A stretch of 64,000 nucleotides of DNA from Pontibacter rufus (GCF_015694705.1 NZ_JADQDR010000007.1:186001-250000), one strand, 5' to 3'. Shown: positions 33,602 to 42,128, counted from the stretch's first letter. Notes: generated by a model not told the origin, from the letters alone. Numbers and translations: made by a program.

Positions 33602-34015
33602 TTACCTGGTTTCGGTTGCTTCAGAAACGCTTAAAGGCGCGTCTTGTTGCGCTTCCTCCTCGTTGCCAAGGGCTTTTAGCTTCACTGAGCCGGTACCTGC
33701 CCTAACAATATCAAGCTCTTTGGCGGCAGCTCTGGACAAATCGATGATGTTGTGGCGGCTGCGGGCCATGCGATCGTTGATGGTCACCACCACGGTTTTG
33801 CCATTCTTCAGGTTTGTAACCAGCACCCTGGTGTTGTATGGCAGGGTAGCGTGGGCGGCAGTGAGTTTTGTCTTGTCGTAGCGTTCGCCGCTGGCCGTGC
33901 GGTGGCCGTGCATGCGGTCGGCGTAGAAAGAGGCTTTACCCTGTGCAGTATAGGTAGTGGGGCTACCGGAAAACAGCGAAATCAGGAATACTAGTAAAAG
34001 TGAACATAGCTGCAT
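33602..34015 (-). CDS. RlpA-like double-psi beta-barrel protein
   Basis: The product has 137 residues: a signal peptide (LCSLLLVFLISLFSG) and a double-psi beta-barrel domain with GKASFYADRMHGHRTASGERYDKTKLTAAHATLPYNTRVLVTNLKNGKTVVVTINDR. RlpA proteins act on peptidoglycan glycan strands (lytic transglycosylase activity in some species) at the septum. It lacks a SPOR domain. It precedes the DUF58 gene on the same strand with a 12-bp gap. Confidence 0.92.
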   Translation of the reverse strand: MQLCSLLLVFLISLFSGSPTTYTAQGKASFYADRMHGHRTASGERYDKTKLTAAHATLPYNTRVLVTNLKNGKTVVVTINDRMARSRHNIIDLSRAAAKELDIVRAGTGSVKLKALGNEEEAQQDAPLSVSEATETR

Positions 34016-34147
34016 ACTTTACTATTTTGGTACAAATACAAATATACCATAAAAGTTTTTACTTAAATTTTAAATTCATTAATTTTTATATATCCAAAGT
34101 ATATCATACTTTTAGGTTCGCAAGGTTGAATTTAACGTTTATTAACC

Positions 34148-34510
34148 GTGGAAGAGAACAACGAAAAAGCAGAAATTTATTCCCAAAGGGTAAGAGCCGG
34201 GAAGAGAACGTATTTCTTTGATGTGAAGTCAACTCGTTCTAACGACTACTACGTAACCATTACGGAGAGCAAAAGGAAGTTTAATGAGGACAACTTCTCG
34301 TATGAGAAGCACAAGATTTTCCTGTACAAGGAGGATTTTGCCAAGTTCATCGAAGCGTTGCAGGGAACCATTGATCACGTTAAATCCGAACTTCTGACAG
34401 AAGAGGCGCTGGCAGCCCTGGAGACTCCTCCGGCAGCTGATACCGAAGCCGAAGTTACAGCTGAAGTAGCAACAACGCCTGCTTTCGATGAAGAGCTGAA
34501 GTGGGAATAA
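34148..34510 (+). CDS. PUR family (DUF3276) nucleic-acid-binding protein
   Basis: The product has 120 residues and starts with GTG at 34148. The PUR-alpha-like domain is SQRVRAGKRTYFFDVKSTRSNDYYVTITESKRKFNEDNFSYEKHKIFLYKEDFAKFIEALQGTID. A Glu/Ala-rich tail follows. Bacterial PUR proteins are single-domain and bind DNA or RNA; the physiological role is open. Confidence 0.93.
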   Translation: MEENNEKAEIYSQRVRAGKRTYFFDVKSTRSNDYYVTITESKRKFNEDNFSYEKHKIFLYKEDFAKFIEALQGTIDHVKSELLTEEALAALETPPAADTEAEVTAEVATTPAFDEELKWE

Positions 34511-34552
34511 GCTGCATCTCCGTTTGAAGATACTGTATTAAAGCTATAAAGT

Positions 34553-34585
34553 ATAGCCCGTGGTTTTCCATGGGCTATTCCTTTT
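34553..34585 (+). terminator. Rho-independent terminator
   Basis: TAGCCC and GGGCTA with an inner GTGG/CCAT stem and a T-tract, 43 bp after the PUR gene. A copy of AGTATA lies in the left arm's foot. Confidence 0.82.
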
Positions 34586-34705
34586 TCGGGGCATTGTGCT
34601 TTTCTCTACGGGTTTTAACAGGCGAATGCAAACGGAATAACAGGATACAGGTATAAATCCTCAATTTGTCGTATATTTGCACCCTGAAATTAACAACAGA
34701 AATTA

Positions 34706-35803
34706 ATGGGACTCAGATGCGGAATTGTAGGGCTGCCAAATGTAGGCAAATCTACTTTGTTTAACGCCATTTCTAATGCCAAGGCAGAATCTGCCAACTA
34801 CCCCTTTTGTACCATAGAGCCAAACGTGGGCATTATTACCGTGCCCGACGAGCGCCTGGAAATACTGGAAGAACTGGTGCACCCCGAGCGCGTGCTGCCC
34901 ACCGTCATTGAGTTTGTGGATATTGCCGGCCTCGTAAAAGGCGCCAGCAAAGGCGAAGGCCTGGGCAACAAGTTCCTGGCAAACATCCGCGAGGTAGACG
35001 CCATTATACACGTGGTGCGATGCTTTGAGGACGAAAACATTGTGCACGTAGATGGCCAGGTAAACCCTATCGCAGATAAAGAAATCATCGATACGGAGCT
35101 GCAGCTGAAAGACCTGGAATCCATCGATAAAAAGATACAGAAGGTAATGCGTGCCGCAAAAGCCGGCGATGCGAAATCGAAGAAGGAACAGGCGAGCCTG
35201 GAGAAGTATAAAGCGCACCTGGAAGCCGGCCTGAACGCCCGCAGCCTGGATGTGACGGAAGAGGACCTGGAAGCTGTAGACGACCTGAAACTGCTGACCG
35301 CCAAGCCCGTGATTTACGCTGCCAACGTAGACGAAGATTCTATGATCGAGGGCAATAAGTTCTCCAAAGCACTGGCCGAACACGTGAAGAACGAAAATGC
35401 GGAGGTGGTGCTGATCTCTGCTTCTATTGAAGCGCAGATTGCCGAACTCACCGACCCGGAGGAGAAGGAATTGTTTCTGGCCGAGTATGGCCTCACAGAG
35501 TCTGGCCTGAACAAGCTGATACGCGCTTCCTACAGTTTGCTGAACCTGATTACGTACTTCACGGCGGGCGTAAAAGAAGTACGCGCCTGGACAATTGGCA
35601 AAGGCTGGAAAGCGCCTGCTGCCGCCGGCGTTATTCACACCGATTTTGAGAAAGGCTTTATCCGCGCTGAAGTTATCAAACTAAAAGATTACCAGGAGTA
35701 TAAAACCGAAACCAAAATAAAGGAAGCTGGCAAAATGGCCGTAGAAGGCAAAGACTATGTGGTGCAGGACGGCGATATTATGCACTTCAGGTTTAACGTA
35801 TAG
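34706..35803 (+). CDS. ychF: Redox-regulated ATPase YchF
   Basis: A protein of 365 residues in the Obg-like P-loop family with ATP rather than GTP preference. P-loop GLPNVGKST (9-17), then FVDIAGLVKGASKGEGLGNKFLANIREVDAIIHVVRCF, the coiled-coil insert and a C-terminal TGS domain (FRAEVIKLKDYQEYKTETKIKEAGKMAVEGKDYVVQDGDIMHFRFNV). YchF/OLA1 proteins associate with ribosomes and oxidative-stress control. Confidence 0.97.
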   Translation: MGLRCGIVGLPNVGKSTLFNAISNAKAESANYPFCTIEPNVGIITVPDERLEILEELVHPERVLPTVIEFVDIAGLVKGASKGEGLGNKFLANIREVDAIIHVVRCFEDENIVHVDGQVNPIADKEIIDTELQLKDLESIDKKIQKVMRAAKAGDAKSKKEQASLEKYKAHLEAGLNARSLDVTEEDLEAVDDLKLLTAKPVIYAANVDEDSMIEGNKFSKALAEHVKNENAEVVLISASIEAQIAELTDPEEKELFLAEYGLTESGLNKLIRASYSLLNLITYFTAGVKEVRAWTIGKGWKAPAAAGVIHTDFEKGFIRAEVIKLKDYQEYKTETKIKEAGKMAVEGKDYVVQDGDIMHFRFNV

Positions 35804-35813
35804 CATGTAGCTT

Positions 35814-35853
35814 AAGCAGCAGAGGCAGGTAATTATACCTGCCTCTGCTGCTT
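35814..35853. terminator. Bidirectional hairpin terminator
   Basis: AAGCAGCAGAGGCAGGTA pairs exactly with TACCTGCCTCTGCTGCTT (18-bp arms, 4-nt loop), between ychF and the convergent SMP-30-like gene. Confidence 0.85.
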
Positions 35854-35896
35854 TATACCGATAAACACCTGTAAGTATACTTTATACTGGTCGCCG

Positions 35897-36889
35897 CTAT
35901 TGCACGCCTTTTACCTGCATGGGCAACGTATAAATTCCTTCTGATGCAGTGATGAACAGCATGTCGTGGTTTTCGCCGGCAAAGGTAACATTGCCCGTCC
36001 ACTCGGCCGGAATCGGAATATGCTCGATTTTTTCTCCTGCCGGGTTGTAAACCGTTACGCCCTTTCCCGTCAGGTAAACGTTGCCCCTGTTATCAATTGT
36101 CATACCATCGGAGCCCTGGGCTACAAAAAGCTGGCGGTTTTTTAAGGAGCCGTCCGCCGCAATTTCATACTTGTAGGTTTTGTTATCGCCAATATCGGCG
36201 ATGTACAGATACTTGCCGTCGGGGGTGCCTACGATGCCGTTTGGCTGTACCAAATCATCGGCAACTAGTACCGGCTCCGTTACACCTTTTGGCAGAAAAT
36301 ATACATTTTCCCCTTCTATTTCAGGCTTCGTCCTTTCCCAATAATCGCGCTGGTAGTATGGGTCCGTCAGATACATGCCGCCGTTTGGCGCTACCCATAC
36401 ATCGTTCGGACCGTTGAGCAGGTGCCCCTCGTAATTTTCTACTAGCACGGTAACTTCTCCTTCCGGCGAGATAGCCCACAACTGGTTCTTTTCATCTGCA
36501 CAGGCAATTAAATCCCCCTCCTTATCGAAGTATAAACCATTGGCCCGGCCAGCATCGTCCATAAAAACAGATAGCTTTCCGTCTGTGCCATACTTCCAGA
36601 TTTTGTTGTTGGGCTGATCCGTAAAAAAGACGTTGCCCTGCTTGTCTGCTGCCGGCCCCTCGGTAAAAGCAAATTGCTTAGAGATAAGCTCAGGTTTGGC
36701 CTGGCCGGCAATAATGCCTGTTGTGGAAGTCGTATTTTCTGATGCTGTCATGCTTTTATTGTTATCCTCCAGGCTTATTGTATCGTTTGTTTCATGCGTC
36801 TGCTGCATCTCGTTACTGCCAGTTTTACAGGAAACAGATACCACAGATAGCACCAGGATTCCTACCAAGGCCTTGTAGCCGTTTTTCAT
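35897..36889 (-). CDS. SMP-30/gluconolactonase-like lipoprotein
   Basis: From the Met at 36889 the protein has 330 residues with a lipoprotein signal (VGILVLSVVSVSC). The mature part is a six-bladed propeller of the SMP-30/LRE family: FTEGPAADKQGNVFFTDQPNNKIWKY, GPNDVWVAPNGGMYLTDPYYQRDYW, ADDLVQPNGIVGTPDGKYLYIADIG, and SDGMTIDNRGNVYLT, which holds metal-ligand residues. Likely a periplasmic sugar lactonase. A longer frame to 36931 is not used. Confidence 0.92.
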   Translation of the reverse strand: MKNGYKALVGILVLSVVSVSCKTGSNEMQQTHETNDTISLEDNNKSMTASENTTSTTGIIAGQAKPELISKQFAFTEGPAADKQGNVFFTDQPNNKIWKYGTDGKLSVFMDDAGRANGLYFDKEGDLIACADEKNQLWAISPEGEVTVLVENYEGHLLNGPNDVWVAPNGGMYLTDPYYQRDYWERTKPEIEGENVYFLPKGVTEPVLVADDLVQPNGIVGTPDGKYLYIADIGDNKTYKYEIAADGSLKNRQLFVAQGSDGMTIDNRGNVYLTGKGVTVYNPAGEKIEHIPIPAEWTGNVTFAGENHDMLFITASEGIYTLPMQVKGVQ

Positions 36890-36941
36890 TTTATGTGAGT
36901 TTAGGTTGCGGATTATGTTTAGCGATTGCACACGCTTTCAA

Positions 36942-37373
36942 TTATGCTTGCCTGTCGATAATTTGCAAAGTTTTATGGTCTTTTGTTCCATTAAAAAACT
37001 TTTCTAAAACTAACTGGAAGACCGGGTTGGTGTTAGGAAGCGCCGAAAACAAGGTCATCGATGATTTTAATTTTAGATCATCAGGACTACCGAATATACG
37101 GTTGGCATTATTTGACTCCTGCGCGAGTAATTCCTCACAGATAAGAACAAGCCGGCTACCTAAAACCGGATGCTTCAAGTATTCTTCCGCTTCCCGGATG
37201 TCTTTTATCGCATAAAACTTTGAGGTTTCGCTAAAACCAAGGCCTTGTATCTGCGGAAAAATGTACCACATCCAGTGGCTTCGTTTTCTACCATTCTTAA
37301 CTTCAGATAAAGCAATCTGGTAGTCCGCTTCCTGTGCATCAAGAAATCTTTTCAAGCTGTTTTCTCTGGTCAT
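36942..37373 (-). CDS. DUF1810 family protein
   Basis: The product has 143 residues and is cytoplasmic. Family signature: LKRFLDAQEADYQIALSEVKNGRKRSHWMWYIFPQIQGLG, then FYAIKDIREAEEYLKHPVLGSRL and a conserved DDLKLKSSMTLFSAL. The function is unknown. It lies 52 bp upstream of the SMP-30-like gene and borders the AT-rich TA island. Confidence 0.92.
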   Translation of the reverse strand: MTRENSLKRFLDAQEADYQIALSEVKNGRKRSHWMWYIFPQIQGLGFSETSKFYAIKDIREAEEYLKHPVLGSRLVLICEELLAQESNNANRIFGSPDDLKLKSSMTLFSALPNTNPVFQLVLEKFFNGTKDHKTLQIIDRQA

Positions 37374-37466
37374 GTGCCTCTGATTGAAGATGTTAGTAAC
37401 GGCTTGTAAATGCGAAGCCGGAAGCAGAGCAAGGATTAAGTATGCGCTTGTTTGGGCAAAGTGCTT

Positions 37467-37901
37467 CTATAATTCATTTGGAGTAACTGTTATGATTTCC
37501 TTAACAGTTTTCAGCCTAAGGTCGTTTGTCAGGAAATATTTTGCTCCATGTGTTACAGCTGTTGCAACCTGGATAGCGTCAGGAGTTTTTAACCCGTATT
37601 TTGCTCTCAGTTCAGCTGCTTTAACTGCAACAGCCGTTGTAACTTCAACTAATATTATCCCTGATGCTTCGGATAAAACTCGTTTATACTGTTCAACTAA
37701 ATCCAGCCGATTCATTTTCATCGGCTGGACAAGAACTTCTAAAAGCGTTAGTGTAGAGGAGATGAATGAAAAGTCACCCTTGTCATAGGCGGTAAATAGT
37801 TTAAGCAGCTTGTCCTGGTATACTGTATTCCCTTCGATAAAATAGATGAGCGGGGCTGTGTCCAGAAAGACTTCCTGTGATTTAAACTTGTTTAATCCCA
37901 T
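37467..37901 (-). CDS. PIN-domain ribonuclease toxin
   Basis: The product has 144 residues. First Asp in EVFLDTAPLIYFIE (14), a conserved Glu in LTLLEVLVQP, the third acidic site in GLKTPDAIQVATAV, and FLTNDLRL as the last strand. This is a VapC-type toxin that should cleave RNA. It overlaps the preceding antitoxin gene by 10 bp. Confidence 0.92.
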   Translation of the reverse strand: MGLNKFKSQEVFLDTAPLIYFIEGNTVYQDKLLKLFTAYDKGDFSFISSTLTLLEVLVQPMKMNRLDLVEQYKRVLSEASGIILVEVTTAVAVKAAELRAKYGLKTPDAIQVATAVTHGAKYFLTNDLRLKTVKEIITVTPNEL

Positions 37902-38122
37902 TGCCTTTCATTCTCCACATACTTATCTATATCCACATCTCTCCATACTTCGGAGCCAAGTCCACTAATGGAGGCCAGTTTCACCTGCTCTTTTACTACA
38001 TTCTCTTTTTTAATTAGTGAGATTACCCTTTCCAGTAAATTAATTCTGTCTATATAATCAAGCTGCCTTACCTGATTAAGTATAGTATCTATATTTATCG
38101 TTCTTGCTGCCATAATTTTCAT
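37892..38122 (-). CDS. Antitoxin of the PIN pair
   Basis: A 76-residue protein (or 73 from the second Met at 38113) with the pattern TILNQVRQLDYIDRINLLERVISLIKKE, like antitoxins that precede PIN toxins, and a C-terminal tail ending DVDIDKYVENERQWD that likely wraps around the toxin. Its end overlaps the toxin gene. It has no classical DNA-binding motif that I can place with certainty. Confidence 0.78.
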   Translation of the reverse strand: MKIMAARTINIDTILNQVRQLDYIDRINLLERVISLIKKENVVKEQVKLASISGLGSEVWRDVDIDKYVENERQWD

Positions 38123-38345
38123 TTGAGATGTACTAATATACGAGTTTTACTTCTTTTGTATTTTCTCAGCTTTCTGAGTCATCCTTTTTAATGCCCTTGC
38201 TGGTTTTATCATCTGTAAGCGAACGGCGGCCAAAGTATAATTGTTTGTGAAAAGCACTAATAATGGCTGCATTTATATTATTTTAAGTTATTAATCGGAA
38301 ACGCTAAACAGGCTTTAAGATCTCTTTAACATTTCACCTAGAGGT

Positions 38346-38720
38346 TTATTTATGCAATTTCTTCTCAATCCAGTCTTTTATACCATCGAAGGTCAATCGT
38401 CCTGTGGCTATGGAGATAACAAAATCGTATTTTTCTTCTTGTTCTGCCTTAATGTCTTGCCCGGATTGTAAAAGTAAAAGACGCATTAGTACATAACCAG
38501 TCCGTTTATTGCCATCTATGAATGGGTGGTTTATTAAGATACTTTCAATAACAGCTGCTGCTTTGCCGGCTGGCGTGGGGTATAGTTCCTGTTGGCCAAA
38601 CGTGGCGAATGGACGATTTATAGCGGCATCTAATGCTCCAAAATCTCTTATTCCTTTCGCCCCTCCAAATTCCTCTATTAACAGATCATGTATTTGCTCA
38701 ACTTCTTTTATACTTATCAT
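38346..38720 (-). CDS. doc: Fic/Doc family toxin
   Basis: The product has 124 residues. The Fic core is H65-PFIDGN-KR73 (HxFxDGNKR), followed by TGYVLMRLLLL. LIEEFGGAKGIRDFGALDAAINRP is the standard Doc N-terminus. Doc kinases phosphorylate EF-Tu using ATP and so stop translation. The start overlaps the antitoxin end by 4 bp (ATGA). The gene is AT-rich relative to the backbone. Confidence 0.93.
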   Translation of the reverse strand: MISIKEVEQIHDLLIEEFGGAKGIRDFGALDAAINRPFATFGQQELYPTPAGKAAAVIESILINHPFIDGNKRTGYVLMRLLLLQSGQDIKAEQEEKYDFVISIATGRLTFDGIKDWIEKKLHK

Positions 38721-38905
38721 TGAGCCAACTTCTTAAGAAGCTCACTGTCTTCTGTTAATATTTTTTTCAAATGCTGGGAATTATTAAAATCAGATGCGCT
38801 TCTTTTCTGGACTTCCTGCAAGTAGGAAAGAACGTCCTCCAGAAGATCGTCCGGAACTTTGTCCAGAACTTTCTGAATCTCTATTTTAAGATCTTTAGCT
38901 GTCAT
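38717..38905 (-). CDS. Antitoxin of the Doc pair
   Basis: The product has 62 residues, mostly helical (KDLKIEIQKVLDKVPDDLLEDVLSYLQEVQKRS), with a tail HLKKILTEDSELLKKLAQ resembling the helices by which antitoxins cover Doc. It is directly upstream of doc with a 4-bp overlap, a typical toxin-antitoxin arrangement. Confidence 0.82.
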   Translation of the reverse strand: MTAKDLKIEIQKVLDKVPDDLLEDVLSYLQEVQKRSASDFNNSQHLKKILTEDSELLKKLAQ

Positions 38906-38969
38906 CGTTCTTGTTTCTTTCTATTAAATTTACGAATTCATTTTCTCTTCCGTTTTTATCAGATTTTTT

Positions 38970-39025
38970 TCCTAGCAGTTGAGCTAAAAAAGGTTATGCC
39001 TAATGCTTTTTAGCTGTTGTTGGGC
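38970..39025 (-). other. Hairpin after the TIR gene, weak attC-like features
   Basis: On the minus strand GCCCAAC (39025-39019, a RYYYAAC core) precedes AGCTAAAAAG, which pairs with CTTTTTTAGCT after an 11-13-nt loop. No GTT core follows on the far side and no complementary 9-mer was found upstream of the TIR gene. It may be a terminator or a decayed attC. Confidence 0.3.
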
Positions 39026-39039
39026 TTTATTATTTTAAT

Positions 39040-40017
39040 CTACTCCTTAGCGTAATATTTTTTATAGAGGGTAGATAGTAGTTCTTGCGAGTCAGGTTCG
39101 ATTATTTTATTTTTCTTTGGATTTAGACCAATAGTTCTTATACCCTTGATTGACTCCTCATACACTAACTTACTTCTTATCGTTGAGTGAGGGAACCCAT
39201 ACAGTATATAATGCACATCAGTATCTAATACTTCTTCTAATAAAAAGTAGAGTTCTTCACATTCAAAATAATTTAATTTTCTAAATACCCATTTTGAAAG
39301 TAGCTTCTTCGCTCTATCTATTTCATGCCAATCGAACGGCTCAGGAAGTAGCCATACACCACTAGGGATATTATAATCTTTTTGAAGCTCTTTCTCTTTA
39401 ATATCAACTAGAGCTTGGTCCCAGTCATTTTCCTTAAACAGGTTATCATCTGTATACCAATTGTAATATTCTTTTTGATAATGAAAAATATTGTTGACTC
39501 TATTAATTACTTCTAAATAATATTTTTGCCTCCGGTCATCATTACAATTTATTAAATGTTCAATTGTATCTTTAATGTCTTGAACAGAAGTTATATAAAT
39601 TGAAACCTTTGTAAAAATAGCTTCAGCAACCTTGTTAATATTTCCTCTTTCAGCTTTAATGGCAACTTTATCTGTAAGAAAAGGGGAGAATTCGTAAACA
39701 TCTTCCAAATCTACTTCTAACCAAACAGGAAGAATCAAATTATTTGAAGTAATGACCTCCTTGTTTAGAAAGGCTTCAAATTCTTTTTTTGCCCAATTTT
39801 TATTAAGAAAATTTTTGCTTAGAACAACAAGACCGTAAAGAGATGATTTTATTCCCTCGGAAATCCCACTAGTTAATGAATCACCTAATTTAAGTGAGAA
39901 CTCATCATACCAAACTTTATAACCTCTATTAGATAAATCTATAGCAAGAGGTCTAACAAAGCTATCTTTATCCTCAGAAGCATGGCAGATAAAAAAATAG
40001 TATTGCGTTTCTCTCAT
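39040..40017 (-). CDS. TIR-domain protein
   Basis: The product has 325 residues from the ATG at 40017; an in-frame TTG at 40032 is less likely. The N-terminal TIR domain covers about residues 5-140: YYFFICHASEDKDSFVRPLAIDLSNRGYKVWYDEFSLKLGDSL, then SLYGLVVLSKNFLNKNW (W75), with Glu79 as the putative NADase residue. The C-terminal ~180 residues are helical with no recognised domain. TIR proteins in bacterial defence degrade NAD+ or make cyclic ADP-ribose signals. It is AT-rich, next to two TA modules, and no partner gene is adjacent. Confidence 0.88.
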   Translation of the reverse strand: MRETQYYFFICHASEDKDSFVRPLAIDLSNRGYKVWYDEFSLKLGDSLTSGISEGIKSSLYGLVVLSKNFLNKNWAKKEFEAFLNKEVITSNNLILPVWLEVDLEDVYEFSPFLTDKVAIKAERGNINKVAEAIFTKVSIYITSVQDIKDTIEHLINCNDDRRQKYYLEVINRVNNIFHYQKEYYNWYTDDNLFKENDWDQALVDIKEKELQKDYNIPSGVWLLPEPFDWHEIDRAKKLLSKWVFRKLNYFECEELYFLLEEVLDTDVHYILYGFPHSTIRSKLVYEESIKGIRTIGLNPKKNKIIEPDSQELLSTLYKKYYAKE

Positions 40018-40067
40018 ATTCAATGAATGCAATTAAGTTTTTGTACTTTTTCACAACTTGTTGCTTA

Positions 40068-40089
40068 ACATGAACCTACACTTATCTGC
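40068..40089 (-). other. Second copy of the 22-bp junction sequence
   Basis: The minus strand reads GCAGATAAGTGTAGGTTCAT + GT, matching 30701-30722 at 20 of 22 positions. It is 51 bp upstream of the TIR start. Just before it on the minus strand is TATACAAGGCAG, the same 12 bases as in the attC-like site at 31766-31777. Confidence 0.6.
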
Positions 40090-40112
40090 CTTGTATACAA
40101 TGCCAGCACCTC

Positions 40113-41435
40113 CTACTTCCTGTTAAAGAACAGCTCCTGGTATCCAACCAGCAAATCGGCGCGGCTGCCGGGTGGGCGGTAGTAAATGAGGATGTCGTAA
40201 ACATTGTCCGTTTCGAAGTGGCTGCCTTCAAAGTAGCTGGCATCGGGCGCTGCGGCATTATTGGATTTTAAAGTATAATAGTAGTTGTAGTAGCCCTGCT
40301 TCAGCAGCAGGCGGCCAGAATATACGCTGCGGCCAATGTCGTAAATCATGCGGGCATTGTCCTGCGGCCGCCAGCCGGTCAGCTCACCCATAATGTATAC
40401 TTCGCCGGAAGCTGCTTCGGGTACTTTCAGTTCAAAATCAACCCAGGTATAGTCGCCATTCACCTCGCCGTAGCCATACTGTTTGTTACCGAAAATGCGC
40501 TGCCCGTTGATGTCAGGGTCCTGGCTGTACACGGCGTTCTGGCGGTCTGCGTCGGGTAGCAGGTTTACTTCTATCGGGCTGGCCTGCAGGTTTATACTTT
40601 CCACCCCGATGTCGTTGAAGTTGAGGCTGCGGGTATCAAAGGCGCGGAACTCACTCAGGCCTTTAAACTGCTCCTGCGGGTCGAAGAACACGTATTCCAG
40701 GCGGCGCTGAGCATCATGCACATAGGTAGGGTGATAGGCTTTGGCATTGTCCCAGCGGTAGTTCTGGCGCATCACGGCCTTTACTTCCTGCATGGGGCTG
40801 AGTATAGGAAAGTCCGGGTAAAAGACGTTAAACTCTACGGGCTGCCGTGTTTCACGCCCCGACGGACCGACAGGCGCACCGAGTTTGGCAGTAACGGTTA
40901 CCGCATCCTGGTACACCAGCAGGCGGCGTGTCAGCAGCAGGTTGCCGCCCTCTTCGCTCACCACCAGCAGGTAATTGCCGCTCAGCTTTACGCGCGGCAC
41001 CTCAAAGCGGTAGTGCACGTATGGGATGCGCGTGTTCACCGAGTTCTGCACATCGGTAATAAAAAACTCGTTAAAAGCATTAAGGTACTGCGTTTCGTTA
41101 AGCCCGGATGGCGTCCAGTCGGCATTGCAGTGCACGAGTTTTGCTATCAGCCGCTGCGGCCCCGCATTTATGCGGTCAAACTCCAGCACAATAGGTCGCG
41201 CCTCGTTCAGCGACACAACAGCGGGCTCCAGCACCTGCTGCGGTGTACCGGTAACCCTGTAAGTCTGCACTGATTTCACGTTGTCCGCATAAATAAAATC
41301 TTCGTAGCGAAGCTGGCTTTGGGTGCCACCGGTGGTACTGCCGGTTTGGCCCTGCTGCTCCAGCGGCACACAGGCTGCTGTGCCGAACGCAAGGGCAAGC
41401 GCGATGAAGTAAGTATAAGCTTTTGTTTTGAGCAT
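40113..41435 (-). CDS. Type IX secretion system plug protein (DUF5103)
   Basis: The product has 440 residues with a lipoprotein signal (FIALALAFGTAAC). The mature part matches the T9SS plug protein family: RYEDFIYADNVKSVQTYR near the N-terminus, LIAKLVHCNADWTPSGLNETQYLNAFNEFFITD, and the C-terminal WRPQDNARMIYDIGRSVYSGRLLLKQGYYNYYY and YYRPPGSRADLLVGYQELFF blocks. The plug closes the periplasmic side of the SprA outer-membrane channel when no substrate passes. It implies that a complete T9SS exists elsewhere in the genome. Confidence 0.93.
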   Translation of the reverse strand: MLKTKAYTYFIALALAFGTAACVPLEQQGQTGSTTGGTQSQLRYEDFIYADNVKSVQTYRVTGTPQQVLEPAVVSLNEARPIVLEFDRINAGPQRLIAKLVHCNADWTPSGLNETQYLNAFNEFFITDVQNSVNTRIPYVHYRFEVPRVKLSGNYLLVVSEEGGNLLLTRRLLVYQDAVTVTAKLGAPVGPSGRETRQPVEFNVFYPDFPILSPMQEVKAVMRQNYRWDNAKAYHPTYVHDAQRRLEYVFFDPQEQFKGLSEFRAFDTRSLNFNDIGVESINLQASPIEVNLLPDADRQNAVYSQDPDINGQRIFGNKQYGYGEVNGDYTWVDFELKVPEAASGEVYIMGELTGWRPQDNARMIYDIGRSVYSGRLLLKQGYYNYYYTLKSNNAAAPDASYFEGSHFETDNVYDILIYYRPPGSRADLLVGYQELFFNRK

Positions 41436-41557
41436 GCAGGTTTAGTGTTTAGTGAGCTCACCATCTGGCAGCCGAACGAAGATAGCAAAAGTATGCTGTA
41501 ACGTAAGCCTCCGGACGCCATTTAAAGTATGGTTTCCGAAGCAGACGGTAGCTTGTT

Positions 41558-42004
41558 TTATACTTCCAGGATGGTGTTGATGGTAATGCCGCCCTCCAGC
41601 GTTTTCTGTACCGGGCATTTGGAAGAAATGCCTTCAAGCCTGATCCGCTGCTCCGCCGTCAGGTTGCCATAAAGCCGCAGCCGCTTTGTTACCTGACTTA
41701 ATTTAGTGTTCTTATCTTCGCAGTTCAGGCAATCGTTGGGGTGTATGCGCTCGTGCCAGAGGCTTACTTCTGCCCGCTCCAGCGGCCAGCCTTTGCGCTG
41801 CGCGTACATGTGCAGCGTAATTACGGTACACGCACCAAGGGCGCTTAAGATATAATCGTATGGATCGGGACCTGTCTTATGGCCTGTAACCACAACTGAT
41901 TCATCAATCACCATGGTCTGATTACCGGCTTTGATGTTGGCTACCAGAGGAGCGGTGCTGTCGGCACTTACTGTTAAAAAACCTTCTTTTTCTGTAACGT
42001 TCAT
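41558..42004 (-). CDS. OsmC family peroxidase-like protein
   Basis: The product has 148 residues. The two reactive cysteines lie in LSALGACTVITLHMYA (about 58) and in ISSKCPVQKTLEGGITI near the end. The DESVVVTGHKTGPDPYDYILSALGAC block is typical of the YhfA/OsmC-like group. It should reduce organic hydroperoxides in the cytoplasm. Confidence 0.92.
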   Translation of the reverse strand: MNVTEKEGFLTVSADSTAPLVANIKAGNQTMVIDESVVVTGHKTGPDPYDYILSALGACTVITLHMYAQRKGWPLERAEVSLWHERIHPNDCLNCEDKNTKLSQVTKRLRLYGNLTAEQRIRLEGISSKCPVQKTLEGGITINTILEV

Positions 42005-42128
42005 ATACTTCAGGCTTTAAACCACGCAGCTGCATGGCCTTCAGGTATAAGCAAAACAGGGCTAAAAGGTTTTGTCTCCGGCACAGGTATAACGACTCCC
42101 TTGTTCTGAGAACCTGGCTAACCCGCCA

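Noticed and set aside
34000-34221. 73-codon plus-strand frame before the PUR gene
   Set aside because: Very AT-rich promoter-type sequence in another frame than the PUR protein, with no family features.
37384-37788. Plus-strand open frame of 134 codons
   Set aside because: It is the complement of the PIN toxin gene, which has clear catalytic residues and overlaps its antitoxin; the plus-strand product has no family features.
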